Program-made: the position numbers and the translations under genes
The notes under the pieces: model-generated
Told to the model about the DNA's origin: nothing
Seen by the model: only the letters and a program-made list of their open reading frames with translations
Database searches by the model: none
From: Bifidobacterium minimum
GTDB lineage: Bacteria > Actinomycetota > Actinomycetes > Actinomycetales > Bifidobacteriaceae
DNA: 64,000 nucleotides
Direction: 5' to 3'
Assembly (NCBI RefSeq): GCF_000741645.1
Contig: NZ_JGZD01000008.1
Span: forward strand, 124,001 to 188,000
Part shown: in pieces, positions 1 to 9,360 of the stretch
How the letters are laid out: each line of letters begins with the position of its first letter
How positions within the stretch are numbered: position 1 is the first letter of the stretch

Positions 1-1
1 G

Positions 2-721
2 GAGAAGCACGAGCCCGAGCCGGTGGCCGACGACATGCCCATCGTCTACGAGGACGACGACGTCGTCGTGGTAGACAAGCCCGTAGGAGTCGCGGCCCAC
101 GCCTCCGTGGGATGGACCGGTCCCACCGTGCGCGGCAGCCTTCTGCAACGCGGGGTGACACTCTCGTCCTATGGCGCTCCCGGACGTCAGGGAATCGTCA
201 GCCGTCTTGACGTGGGCACCAGCGGTCTGATGCTGGTGTGCAGGTCCGATCTGGCGTATACCGAGATGCGGCGGCAGTTCGCCGCGCATGAGGTCGTCAA
301 AACCTATCATGCGCTCGTCCAGGGGAACCTGCGCGAGGACAAGGCCACCATCGAGGCGCCGATAGGCCGCGCCAAGGTCTCCGATTTCCGGTTCACCATC
401 ACGCCCGCCGGCAAGCCCTCCGTCACGCATTGGGATGTGATCCGGCGCTATGGCGAGGCGACGCTGGTCTCGGTGAACCTCGAGACGGGGCGGACCCACC
501 AGATCCGCGTGCATTTCTCGTCCATCGGCCATCCGCTCGTCGGCGATCCCATGTACGGCGGCAATCCCGTCCTGGCAGGGAGGCTTGGACTGACGAGGCA
601 GTGGCTCCATGCGATGCGGTTGGAGTTCCGGCATCCCCGCACGCATGTGTGGACCACCGTCGCGTCGCGGTATCCCGCCGATCTGTCCCATGCGCTGGAC
701 GCGCTCGCCGACGCCGGCTGA
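2..721 (+). CDS. RluA-family pseudouridine synthase, 5'-truncated by window edge
   Basis: This protein isomerises uridine to pseudouridine in rRNA. The frame is open from base 2, so the GTG at 23 is probably internal and the N-terminus, where a family S4 RNA-binding domain would sit, lies outside the window. The catalytic motif SRLDVGTSGLMLV carries the conserved Asp. ETGRTHQIRVH and the downstream HPLVGDPMYGG are typical of the RluC/RluD group. In actinobacteria this gene often follows lspA and precedes dnaE, as it does here. The family is certain from the motifs; the exact target base (RluD-like large-subunit sites) is inference. Confidence 0.9.
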   Translation, partial: EKHEPEPVADDMPIVYEDDDVVVVDKPVGVAAHASVGWTGPTVRGSLLQRGVTLSSYGAPGRQGIVSRLDVGTSGLMLVCRSDLAYTEMRRQFAAHEVVKTYHALVQGNLREDKATIEAPIGRAKVSDFRFTITPAGKPSVTHWDVIRRYGEATLVSVNLETGRTHQIRVHFSSIGHPLVGDPMYGGNPVLAGRLGLTRQWLHAMRLEFRHPRTHVWTTVASRYPADLSHALDALADAG

Positions 722-903
722 CGTGGCGCCGGTTGTGATGCGGTGTGGTGCGGGTTGACGTGGCATTCGGTGGCATTCGGCGACGCTCGGTGACGCGTCC
801 GTGACGACGTGCCGGCCATGACTCGCCATGCCGGTCAGCCCACGCAGGGCCGGAGGTCCCGGAAGAGCCCGTGAGGTCATCTCGCCCCGGTAAGGTGGAG
901 TGC

Positions 904-3900
904 ATGTCCTCGAGTGATTCCTTCGTGCAGCTTCATAACCACACCCATTACTCGCTTCTGGACGGCGCGTCCAAGATTCCCGATCTGGTCGCGCGGACCA
1001 GGGAGCTGGGCATGACGTCCGTGGGGATCACCGACCACGGCAACATGCACGGCGCCTACGAGATGTGGAGTACGGCGGTGGCGCAGGGAATCAAGCCCAT
1101 CATCGGCATCGAGGCGTACGTCACGCCCGAGACCGCGCGGCAGGACAAGACCCGCGTGCATTGGGGCACCGAGGCGCAGCGCTCCGACGACGTCTCCGGC
1201 GGAGGCCTGATCACCCATCTGACGCTGTGGGCCGAGAACGACGAGGGACTGGTCAACCTCATCAGGGCCAGCTCCGTCGCCAACCTCGAAGGCCGTGTCA
1301 TGCGGTATCCGCGTATGGACAAGGAGGTGCTCTCCACCTACTCGAAGGGCGTGATATGCGGGTCCGGATGCCCGTCGGGCATCATCCAGACCCGGCTTCG
1401 CCTGGGGCAGTACGACGAGGCGCTGCGCGCGGCCAAGGAGCTGCAGGACATCTACGGTAAAGACAACTTCTTCATCGAGCTGATGGACCACGGGCTGTCG
1501 ATCGAGACGCGCGTGACCAAGGACCTCCTGCGCATCGCGAAGACCATCGGAGCGCCGATCCTGGCCACGAACGACTCCCACTACGTGCACGAGGAGGACC
1601 GTCGCGCGCAGGACGCCATGCTGTGTATCAACTCCGGCTCGCGCCTCGACGACCCCGAACGGTTCAAATTCGACGGATCCGGCTACTACCTCAAATCAGC
1701 CGAGGAGATGCGCGAGCTTTTCAGGGAGCTCCCCGAAGCGTGCGACAACACGCTGGAGATCGCGGACCGCTGCAACGTGATGTTCGACGACCATGAGGAC
1801 GGCGCCTTCATGCCCACCTTCGACTGCCCGGAGGGATGGGACGAGACCTCCCTGTTCCTTCGCAAGGTGGAGGAGGGGCTGGAGAACCGCTACGACGGCC
1901 ATCCCTCGATGGAGGTGCTTCATCAGGCCGACTACGAGTGCGGCGTGATCTGCCAGATGCAGTTCTGCGGGTACTTCCTCGTCGTGTCCGACTACATCAA
2001 CTGGGCCAAGGCCAACGGCGTGATGGTGGGACCCGGACGAGGCTCGGCCGCAGGATCCATGGTCGCCTACGCCATGGGCATCACCGAACTCGATCCCCTC
2101 AAGCATGGCCTGATCTTCGAGCGCTTCCTCAACCCCGAACGCGTCTCGCTGCCCGATATCGACGTCGACTTCGACCCCGAGGGCCGCGCCCGGGTGCTCG
2201 ACTACGTGGCCGACAAATACGGCCGCGACAAGGTCGCCCAGTGCGTGATCTACGGAACCATCAAAACCAAGCAGGCGCTGAAGGACTCGGCCCGCATCAT
2301 GGGATACGAGTTCTCCGTGGGCGAGCGCATCACCAAGGCCCTTCCCCCCAGCAAGAACGGCAAGGACGCGAGCCTCAGGGACATCTTCGACCCCACGTCC
2401 AAGCGCTATGCCGAGGCCAGGGAGTTCCGGGAGCTCGTGGAGTCCGATCCCGACGCGAAAAGGATCACCGAGGAGGCCAAGGGCATCGAGGGGCTGATCC
2501 GGCAGACCGGAGTCCACGCCTGCGCCACCATCATGGGTTCCGACCCCATCACCGACACGTCGCCGCTTCTGGAGCGCACGGACGGCACCATCACCACGAC
2601 CTTCGAATACCACACCTGCGAGACGCTCGGCCTCGTCAAGATGGACTTCCTGGGGCTGTCCAACCTCACGGTCATACGCGACACCCTGACGAACATCGAG
2701 CACAACGGCAAGGAGCCGATCGACTACACGAGGATCCCCCTCGACGACAGGGAGACCTACCAGCTGCTCTCGCGCGGCGACACCCTCGGCGTCTTCCAGC
2801 TCGATTCCGACGGCATGCGCTCGCTGCTCAAAACGCTCAAGCCCGACAACTTCAACGACATATCCGCCCTCATCGCCCTGTACCGTCCCGGTCCCATGGA
2901 TATGGACTCGCACACCAACTACGCGAAGCGCAAGAACGGCCTGCAGGAGATCACCCCCATCCATCCCGAGGTCGAGAAGCCGCTCAAGGAGGTCCTCGAC
3001 GAGACCTACGGTCTGATCGTCTACCAGGAGCAGGTGCAGTCGGCGGCCCGTATCCTCGCCGGATACTCGCTGGGCAAGGCGGATGTGCTGCGACGGGCGA
3101 TGGGCAAGAAGAAGCCCGAGGTTCTGGCCAAGGAGAAGGTTCCGTTCTTCCAGGGCATGAAGGACCACGGCTATTCCCAGGAGGCCGCGCAGTCGGTGTG
3201 GGACGTCCTCGTGCCCTTCTCCGGTTACGCGTTCAACAAGGCCCATTCCGCCGCATACGGGCTGATCTCGTATTGGACGGCGTATCTCAAAACCCACTAT
3301 CCGGTGGAGTTCATGGCCGCGCTGCTGCAGAACGAGCGCAGCAACAAGGACAAGACCGCGCTGTACCTGGGCGAGGCCCGGCGCATGGGGATCAAGGTGC
3401 TGCCGCCGGACGTCAACGAGTCGATACTGGAATACTCCGCCGTGGGCGACGTCGTGCGCTTCGGACTGGGAGCCATCCGCAACGTGGGCGACAGGGCCGT
3501 GGCCGACATCGTCACGGAGAGGAAGGGGCCGCGTGGCAAATTCGTGAACTTCATGGACTTCATCCGCCGCGTGCCGCTGACCGTCCTCAACAAGCGCCTC
3601 ATCGAATCCCTGATCAAGGCTGGCGCCTTCGATTCGATCGATCCCAACCGTCGCGCGCTGTTCATGGTTCATGAGCCGGCGATCGATTCGGTCGTCGGCC
3701 TCAAGCGCAAGCAGGCGGAGGGCCAGTTCGACCTGTTCGCCGATCCCGATGGGTCGGCGGCGGATGACTCGATGGGCGATGCCATGGTCACCATCCCCGA
3801 CATCGACGAATGGGACAAGAAGACCAAGCTCGACTTCGAGCGCGAGATGCTGGGCCTGTACGTGTCCGACCATCCGCTCAGCGGGATGACCGCGGTGCTG

Positions 3901-4458
3901 GCGGGACTGCGCGAGATGTCCATCGCGCACCTCATCGACAGGGCCAGAACGATGGCGGACAACCAGCAGGTCACCATCGCGGGCCTCGTCACCGGCGTGG
4001 ATCGGCGCGTGTCGCGCAAGGGCAACCCCTGGGCCATCGTCACCGTCGAGGACATGGAGAGCTCCATCCAGTGCATGTTCTTCGGGAAGACGTATCAGGC
4101 GGCCTCGCAGCAGCTGATCGTCGACCAGATCGTGCAGATCCGCGGCCAGGTCGAGCAGCGCGATGAGACCGTGAGCATGCGCGCGGTCGAGATGCAGGTG
4201 CCCTCCCTGGAATCGGCGGACGAGAAGCCCGTGGTTCTGGTCCTGCCGAGGATGGCGGTGGACCGCACTCGCATGGGGAGGCTGCGTGACGTCCTGCATT
4301 CGCATCCGGGGTACTGCGAGGTGCGGATGGTGGTGGGGGACGGTCATGGCAACGCCACCGTCTTCGTCATGGGCGACGCCTTCCGCGTCAAGCGCGACAC
4401 CTCGCTGTTCGCCGAGATCAAGGCGCTGTTCGGACCGGGATGTCTGGCGGCAGCGTGA
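904..4458 (+). CDS. dnaE: DNA polymerase III alpha subunit
   Basis: This is the catalytic subunit of the replicative DNA polymerase, 1184 aa, a normal DnaE1 length. An N-terminal PHP domain (about residues 8-210) opens with HNHTHYSLLDGA. The polymerase core carries the catalytic aspartate motif PDIDVDFD near residue 417, followed by helix-hairpin-helix and an OB-fold (about 1020-1110, TIAGLVTGVDRRVSRKG). I chose ATG 904 over an in-frame GTG at 871 because AAGGTGGAG lies just upstream and the protein then begins directly before the PHP domain. There is no PolC-type exonuclease insert, so proofreading would come from another subunit or the PHP domain. Confidence 0.97.
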   Translation: MSSSDSFVQLHNHTHYSLLDGASKIPDLVARTRELGMTSVGITDHGNMHGAYEMWSTAVAQGIKPIIGIEAYVTPETARQDKTRVHWGTEAQRSDDVSGGGLITHLTLWAENDEGLVNLIRASSVANLEGRVMRYPRMDKEVLSTYSKGVICGSGCPSGIIQTRLRLGQYDEALRAAKELQDIYGKDNFFIELMDHGLSIETRVTKDLLRIAKTIGAPILATNDSHYVHEEDRRAQDAMLCINSGSRLDDPERFKFDGSGYYLKSAEEMRELFRELPEACDNTLEIADRCNVMFDDHEDGAFMPTFDCPEGWDETSLFLRKVEEGLENRYDGHPSMEVLHQADYECGVICQMQFCGYFLVVSDYINWAKANGVMVGPGRGSAAGSMVAYAMGITELDPLKHGLIFERFLNPERVSLPDIDVDFDPEGRARVLDYVADKYGRDKVAQCVIYGTIKTKQALKDSARIMGYEFSVGERITKALPPSKNGKDASLRDIFDPTSKRYAEAREFRELVESDPDAKRITEEAKGIEGLIRQTGVHACATIMGSDPITDTSPLLERTDGTITTTFEYHTCETLGLVKMDFLGLSNLTVIRDTLTNIEHNGKEPIDYTRIPLDDRETYQLLSRGDTLGVFQLDSDGMRSLLKTLKPDNFNDISALIALYRPGPMDMDSHTNYAKRKNGLQEITPIHPEVEKPLKEVLDETYGLIVYQEQVQSAARILAGYSLGKADVLRRAMGKKKPEVLAKEKVPFFQGMKDHGYSQEAAQSVWDVLVPFSGYAFNKAHSAAYGLISYWTAYLKTHYPVEFMAALLQNERSNKDKTALYLGEARRMGIKVLPPDVNESILEYSAVGDVVRFGLGAIRNVGDRAVADIVTERKGPRGKFVNFMDFIRRVPLTVLNKRLIESLIKAGAFDSIDPNRRALFMVHEPAIDSVVGLKRKQAEGQFDLFADPDGSAADDSMGDAMVTIPDIDEWDKKTKLDFEREMLGLYVSDHPLSGMTAVLAGLREMSIAHLIDRARTMADNQQVTIAGLVTGVDRRVSRKGNPWAIVTVEDMESSIQCMFFGKTYQAASQQLIVDQIVQIRGQVEQRDETVSMRAVEMQVPSLESADEKPVVLVLPRMAVDRTRMGRLRDVLHSHPGYCEVRMVVGDGHGNATVFVMGDAFRVKRDTSLFAEIKALFGPGCLAAA

Positions 4459-4512
4459 CGGACCGAGGGGCGCTTCCGCTGCATGGCCGTCCGATGCCGG
4501 ACAGGTGACGGT

Positions 4513-4538
4513 TGATCAATATAGTTGATGAATATAGT
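4513..4538 (+). promoter_or_regulatory. Tandem 13-bp AT-rich repeat, candidate promoter of the glycosyltransferase
   Basis: Two adjacent 13-bp copies, TGATCAATATAGT (4513-4525) and TGATGAATATAGT (4526-4538), stand out in an otherwise GC-rich gap between dnaE and the glycosyltransferase. The second copy ends in TATAGT, a good -10 hexamer. The duplication may be a promoter or a regulator site; no partner regulator is encoded next to it. Confidence 0.35.
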
Positions 4539-4692
4539 GGTCGGTGGAGGGTGAGCGGCCAGTGTATGGCGGCCGGTGAAGGACGAACGCTCCGTGATCC
4601 TGGCCATTATGCGTCGCGTCGCGATGATATGCCGTGGACGGCGTGGACGGATCTTGCATGCATGCGGGTTCATATGGACTGGAGGTATGACG

Positions 4693-6024
4693 GTGGAACG
4701 GGAATCATCGAAACGACGGTTGTCGGAGAAACCAGCGGATCGATCGTCCGCGACAGGTGAAGACCCCCGTGACGGCGGGCCCATCGTGGTTCCCGGCCCC
4801 GATTCACTGGTCAGCATCATCGTTCCGGTGTATGGCGTGCAGGAGTATCTTGACGCGGCTCTGGCTGGCGTCGTCGGACAGACGCACAGCAACCTGGAGA
4901 TCATCCTCGTCGATGACGGCTCCCCGGACGAGTGTCCGCGCATATGCGATGAATGGGCGCGTCGGGACGCCCGCATCACGGTGATCCACGAGGAGAACGG
5001 CGGCCTGTCGAAGGCTCGGAACACCGGTCTTTCCGCCGCCCACGGCGATGCCGTGTACTTCATGGACTCCGACGATCTGGTGGAGCCGACATTGGTGGCC
5101 CGGTGTCTTGAGGCGATGGCCGACCATGGCGCGGACATGGCGATGTTCCGGTTCGATACAATCGACGACTCCGGGGCGCCCATGAAGTCGTCGTACCGGC
5201 ACAACGAGTACGACGGGACCATCGAACTGACCCCGGAGCAGGCGCTGCGTCTTCAGGTCAAGGGCGACATCGACAGCTATTTCTGGGCGTTCATGGTCGC
5301 CCGGCGCGTGTACGTCGACCAGGATTTCTCGTTCCCTGAGGGTAGGTACATCGAGGATATGGCGCGCATCTGCCACGTGATCGGCGAATCCTCCCATGTC
5401 GTGCGGATCCCGGACGTCCTGTACCACTACCGCCTACGCGCGGGATCCGTGGCGCACACGCCATCCGCGTCGCTGATGGCGGATTGGATGCAGGCGGCCC
5501 ACGATCGTCGCGAGTACATCGTGACGCGGCATCCCGGGCTTCGCCGCTTCGTCGCCGTGCAGACCATGAACGTTCTGGGCAATCTCAATATGGAGACCTT
5601 CCGGCAGAGCATCGTGTTCGGTCTCAAGCTTGATCCGCAGTCGCAGCAGCAGTTCCGCGACCGCGTCACCGAATTCCTCGACGATCTCGGATATGGACAG
5701 GATGACGGCGTCTTCGCCGAGCTCGATGATGACGAGTCGGATGAGGATCGCGCCACCGTCGCCGAGACGCGTGCCAAGTTCACAGCGCTTGTCGATTCGG
5801 CTTCGGACTCGTTGCGGGACATGAAGGATGCGGCCAGGGATTCCGTGTCCGGCGCCAAGGATTCCGTCAAGGACGGCATCAGGGAGGGCGTGGACAAGCT
5901 GCGCGAGGTGTTCGACCTCCAATCCGGCGAGGACGGCGAGAAGAGTGAGAAAGGCGAGGGATCGTCGCGTCGTCGCACGCCATCGGTCCGGCGTTCCGCG
6001 CGTCGGGCGTCCGCCTCCCGCTGA
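4693..6024 (+). CDS. Family 2 glycosyltransferase with amphipathic C-terminal tail
   Basis: This protein probably transfers a sugar from a nucleotide donor to a surface polysaccharide or lipid acceptor. A GT-A fold begins near residue 40 with VSIIVPVYGVQEYLD, followed by ILVDDGSPDE and the DxD-like metal motif YFMDSDDLVEP. About residues 355-420 form a charged, heptad/11-mer-like helix (SDSLRDMKDAARDSVSGAKD and on), ending in an Arg/Ser-rich basic tail. GGAGG at 4681-4685 is 7 nt from GTG 4693 but only 1 nt from ATG 4687, so GTG 4693 is preferred. It stands alone between dnaE and the his operon; donor and acceptor are unknown. Confidence 0.85.
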   Translation: MERESSKRRLSEKPADRSSATGEDPRDGGPIVVPGPDSLVSIIVPVYGVQEYLDAALAGVVGQTHSNLEIILVDDGSPDECPRICDEWARRDARITVIHEENGGLSKARNTGLSAAHGDAVYFMDSDDLVEPTLVARCLEAMADHGADMAMFRFDTIDDSGAPMKSSYRHNEYDGTIELTPEQALRLQVKGDIDSYFWAFMVARRVYVDQDFSFPEGRYIEDMARICHVIGESSHVVRIPDVLYHYRLRAGSVAHTPSASLMADWMQAAHDRREYIVTRHPGLRRFVAVQTMNVLGNLNMETFRQSIVFGLKLDPQSQQQFRDRVTEFLDDLGYGQDDGVFAELDDDESDEDRATVAETRAKFTALVDSASDSLRDMKDAARDSVSGAKDSVKDGIREGVDKLREVFDLQSGEDGEKSEKGEGSSRRRTPSVRRSARRASASR

Positions 6025-6082
6025 GGGCGGGGAATTGCGGAGAGGGGCTCGGTAGCGTTTCGCGTCCAGTATGTGGTGGGCG

Positions 6083-6098
6083 CGTCCGATATCGGACG
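6083..6098. promoter_or_regulatory. Perfect 16-bp palindrome upstream of hisD, candidate operator
   Basis: CGTCCGATATCGGACG is a perfect inverted repeat with no spacer, located 34 bp before the hisD start and just upstream of its candidate -10 box. Size and position suit a dimeric repressor controlling the his operon. No regulator gene is adjacent, so function is inference. Confidence 0.45.
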
Positions 6099-6118
6099 TC
6101 GCTGTTGTCGGTCGTTGT

Positions 6119-6124
6119 TACGAT
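6119..6124 (+). promoter_or_regulatory. Candidate -10 box for leaderless hisD transcript
   Basis: TACGAT fits the actinobacterial TANNNT -10 consensus and ends 7 nt before ATG 6132. That spacing would place transcription initiation at the start codon. No Shine-Dalgarno sequence precedes that ATG, which agrees with leaderless translation. The nrdR gene shows the same arrangement. Confidence 0.4.
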
Positions 6125-6131
6125 GGGCGCT

Positions 6132-7529
6132 ATGAGCGAGCAAACGATGCGAATCATAGACCTGCGCGGACGCCGGCTGACGCGCGCCGAGATGCTCGAG
6201 GCCATGCCCCGGGCCGATATGGGAACGAGCGAGGCGACCGATCTGGTCACGCCGATCCTTGACGACGTTCGTCAGCGGGGCGCCGCGGCCCTGCGCGACT
6301 TCGAGGAGAAGTTCGACCATATCCGTCCGCATGATCTGCGCGTTCCCGTCGAGGCCATCCATGCCGCGGAGGATGCGCTGGATCCCGAGGTCAGGGCGGC
6401 CATCGAGGAATCCGTGCGTCGCGCCCGCAAGGTGGCCGCATCGCAGGTTCCCCACGACTTTCATACCGATCTGGGCGAGGGCGCGCGCGTGGCGGAGCGG
6501 TGGATTCCGGTCCAGCGCGTGGGACTGTACGTTCCGGGCGGCAAGGCCGTCTACCCCAGCTCGGTGATTATGAACGTCGTCCCCGCGCAGGCGGCGGGCG
6601 TGGAATCACTGGCCATCGCCACTCCGCCAAGCAAGGCGACGAACGATGGACTTCCCGACGCAACGATCCTCGCCACCTGCGCGATTCTTGGCGTGGATGA
6701 GGTCTACGCCGTGGGGGGAGCCCAGGCCATCGCCATGTTCGCGTACGGAGCCCGGGGGAGCGAGCCGCAGGATGGCGACGTTCTGTGCGATCCGGTCGAC
6801 AAGATCACCGGTCCCGGGAACATCTTCGTCGCCACGGCCAAGCGTCTGGTCTCGGGAATGGTCGGCATCGACGCGGTGGCGGGGCCCACGGAGATCGCGA
6901 TCCTCGCGGATTCCGGGGCGAATCCCGAGTGGGTGGCCGCGGACCTCATCGGGCAGGCGGAGCATGACGAGCTCGCCGGATCCGTCCTCATCACCGACAG
7001 CACCGATCTGGCCGCGAAGGTTCAGGAGAGCCTCGACCGCAGGGTTCCGCGAACCGAGCATTCCGGTCGTGTGGCCACGTCGCTGACCGGCCGTCAGTCC
7101 GGCATCATCATTACCGATGGGATCGATCAGTCCGTCGACGCGGCCAACGCCTACGCCGCCGAGCATCTGGAGGTCCAGACCGCCGACGATGATGCGGTGA
7201 TCGCCCGGATTCGTAATGCGGGGGCGATATTCCGCGGACCGTATTCCCCTGTGCCGCTGGGCGACTACATGTCGGGATCCAACCATGTCCTGCCCACGTC
7301 AGGCACCGCGCGTTTTGCGTCAGGACTCGGCGTGCACACGTTCATGAAGCCCGTCGAGGTCATCGAATACGACAGGACCGGTCTGGGGGAGATCGCCTCG
7401 CGCATCAACGCCTTCGCGGTGTCCGAGGACCTTCCGGCGCACGGGGAGTCCGTCCTCAGCCGTTTCATCGACGATCCGTATGACAAGGCGACCGTGAGGA
7501 AGCAGGAAAGCGAGGCCGGGCTGCGATGA
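6132..7529 (+). CDS. hisD: Histidinol dehydrogenase
   Basis: It catalyses the last two oxidations of histidine synthesis, L-histidinol to L-histidine, with NAD and zinc. The 465-aa length is a little above typical HisD size. Visible family signatures include VGLYVPGGKAVYPSSVIMN, VDKITGPGNIFVATAKRLV, VAGPTEIAILAD, the active-site stretch QAEHDELAGSVLITD and the His-Leu-Glu segment AAEHLEVQT. ATG 6132 is chosen because a TANNNT box sits 7 nt upstream; ATG 6123 overlaps that box. It is the first gene of the his operon and overlaps hisC by 4 nt (ATGA). Confidence 0.95.
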   Translation: MSEQTMRIIDLRGRRLTRAEMLEAMPRADMGTSEATDLVTPILDDVRQRGAAALRDFEEKFDHIRPHDLRVPVEAIHAAEDALDPEVRAAIEESVRRARKVAASQVPHDFHTDLGEGARVAERWIPVQRVGLYVPGGKAVYPSSVIMNVVPAQAAGVESLAIATPPSKATNDGLPDATILATCAILGVDEVYAVGGAQAIAMFAYGARGSEPQDGDVLCDPVDKITGPGNIFVATAKRLVSGMVGIDAVAGPTEIAILADSGANPEWVAADLIGQAEHDELAGSVLITDSTDLAAKVQESLDRRVPRTEHSGRVATSLTGRQSGIIITDGIDQSVDAANAYAAEHLEVQTADDDAVIARIRNAGAIFRGPYSPVPLGDYMSGSNHVLPTSGTARFASGLGVHTFMKPVEVIEYDRTGLGEIASRINAFAVSEDLPAHGESVLSRFIDDPYDKATVRKQESEAGLR

Positions 7530-8683
7530 GTGACGACGCCATTCCGGCGGTACTTCCGCTCCGCAACGATCTTGTGGGGGAGACCCCCTACGGGGCGCCT
7601 CAGCTCGATGTTCCGGTATGTCTCAACGTCAACGAGAACCCCTACGCCCCAAGCGACGCGGTCGCCGATTCCATAGCGCGTCGGGTGCGGGACATCGCCA
7701 CCATGCTCAATCGGTATCCCGACCGCGAGCACATCGAGCTGCGCAAGGCGTTCGCCCGGTACCTCGCCGGGGAATCCGGAGTGAGTCTTCCGTTCGAACA
7801 GCTGTGGGGTGCGAATGGTTCCAATGAGATCATGCTTCAGCTGTTCCAGGCGTTCGGCGGTCCGGGACGGACCGCTCTGGGATGCGATCCGACGTATTCG
7901 ATGTATCCCGAATACGCGCGGGACACCTTCACCACATGGCGCGTCGTGCACCGACGCGACGACTTCACTCTGGACGTCAACGCCACGGTCGACGCGATCA
8001 TCAGGACACGGCCGTCGCTGGTCGTCATCACCAGCCCCAACAATCCCACGGGCACGCCGTTGCCCATGGACCAGCTCGCGATTCTTCTGGACGCGTGCCG
8101 GAAGGCCGGAGTCGAGGGTGCCGCCGAAGGGACCCATCCGGTTCTCGTGGTCGACGAGGCGTACATCGAGTTCCGTGATCCCGGAACGCCGAGCGCGCTG
8201 ACCATGCTGGCCGGGCATGAGAACCTCGCCGTGAGCCGAACCATGAGCAAGGCCTTCGCCTTCGCCGGCGCGCGTGTGGGATATCTCGCGGCATCCCGGG
8301 GGATCATCGACGCCGTGAGGATCGTTCGCATGCCCTACCACCTGTCGGCGCTGACGCAGGCCGCGGCGCTCGCGGCGCTTGAGCACACCGACGAACTGCT
8401 TGCCCAGGTCGACCACCTGCGGCGTACCCGTGGCGAGACGGCGCACTGGCTGGCGACACGCCGGTATCACGGCAGGCCGCTTCGCGTGGCCGAATCGCAA
8501 TCGAACTTCCTGCTGTTCGGAGGGGGCTTCGAGGATCGTGAGCGCATCTTCGACGAGCTTCTGAAGCGTGGCGTGCTTATTCGGGTGGTCGGCCCCGAGG
8601 GGTGGCTGCGCGTGTGCATGGGAACGGATGAGGAGATGTCGCGTTTCCGCGCCGCGTTGGACGAGGTCCTGGCGATCGTCTGA
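7526..8683 (+). CDS. hisC: Histidinol-phosphate aminotransferase
   Basis: A PLP-dependent fold-type I aminotransferase that converts imidazole-acetol phosphate to histidinol phosphate, 385 aa. Motifs seen are NVNENPYAPSDAV at the N-terminus, ITSPNNPTGTP, VVDEAYIEF, and the Schiff-base lysine in RTMSKAFAFAGARVGYLA near residue 242. The start ATG overlaps the hisD stop by 4 nt, indicating translational coupling. Broad-specificity HisC proteins can also act on aromatic amino acids; the operon context favours histidine synthesis. Confidence 0.95.
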   Translation: MSDDAIPAVLPLRNDLVGETPYGAPQLDVPVCLNVNENPYAPSDAVADSIARRVRDIATMLNRYPDREHIELRKAFARYLAGESGVSLPFEQLWGANGSNEIMLQLFQAFGGPGRTALGCDPTYSMYPEYARDTFTTWRVVHRRDDFTLDVNATVDAIIRTRPSLVVITSPNNPTGTPLPMDQLAILLDACRKAGVEGAAEGTHPVLVVDEAYIEFRDPGTPSALTMLAGHENLAVSRTMSKAFAFAGARVGYLAASRGIIDAVRIVRMPYHLSALTQAAALAALEHTDELLAQVDHLRRTRGETAHWLATRRYHGRPLRVAESQSNFLLFGGGFEDRERIFDELLKRGVLIRVVGPEGWLRVCMGTDEEMSRFRAALDEVLAIV

Positions 8684-8760
8684 TTCTTCGTCTGATTTCG
8701 AGGAACAGAAGCATGCGACAATCGGACATATGACATCGGCATATGACAAAGGAGCGTGAC

Positions 8761-9360
8761 ATGGCCCGCACGGCGACGATAGTGCGCAAAACCAGTGAAT
8801 CATCCGTTGAGCTCAGCCTCGATCTGGACGGGACGGGAGTCACCGACATCCACACATCGGTTCCCTTCTACGATCACATGATGACCGCTTTGGGCAAGCA
8901 TTCCCTGATCGATCTGACCATCAAGGCGCAAGGCGACACGGACATCGACGTCCATCACACCGTCGAGGACATAGCGATCGTGTTCGGGGAGGCGCTTCGC
9001 ACCGCGTTGGGCGACAAACGTGGAATCCGGCGTTTCGCCGACGCCACCGTTCCTCTGGACGAGGCTCTGGCCACGGCGGTGATCGACATCTCCGGACGTC
9101 CCTACGTGGTGTGCTCCGGAGAGCCCGAAGGCTTCGAATACGCCATGATCGGCGGCCATTTCACCGGATCGCTGGTCAGACACGTCATGGAGTCGATTGC
9201 TCTGCATGCGGATATCTGCCTGCATCTGAGACTGCTGGCGGGACGCGATCCGCACCATATCGCCGAGGCGGAGTTCAAGGCGGTCGCTCGGGCGCTGCGG
9301 TTCGCCGTCGAGCCCGATCCGCGCGTTACGGGGATTCCCAGCACCAAGGGGGCGTTGTGA
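8761..9360 (+). CDS. hisB: Imidazoleglycerol-phosphate dehydratase
   Basis: This monofunctional HisB of 199 aa dehydrates imidazoleglycerol phosphate using two manganese ions. Both metal-binding His-rich motifs are present: [10 protein letters not shown] near residue 65 and [19 protein letters not shown] near residue 165, together with [15 protein letters not shown]. The N-terminal phosphatase domain of the enterobacterial fusion is absent. ATG 8761 is preferred to ATG 8743 because AAAGGAG ends 6 nt upstream. The stop codon overlaps the next start (TGATG). Confidence 0.95.
   Translation: MARTATIVRKTSESSVELSLDLDGTGVTDIHTSVPFYDHMMTALGKHSLIDLTIKAQGDTDIDVHHTVEDIAIVFGEALRTALGDKRGIRRFADATVPLDEALATAVIDISGRPYVVCSGEPEGFEYAMIGGHFTGSLVRHVMESIALHADICLHLRLLAGRDPHHIAEAEFKAVARALRFAVEPDPRVTGIPSTKGAL

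Noticed and set aside
1696..4347. An 883-codon open frame antisense to dnaE
   Set aside because: It mirrors a GC-rich coding strand, has no ribosome site or domain, and its protein is His/Arg/Gly-biased as expected of a shadow frame.
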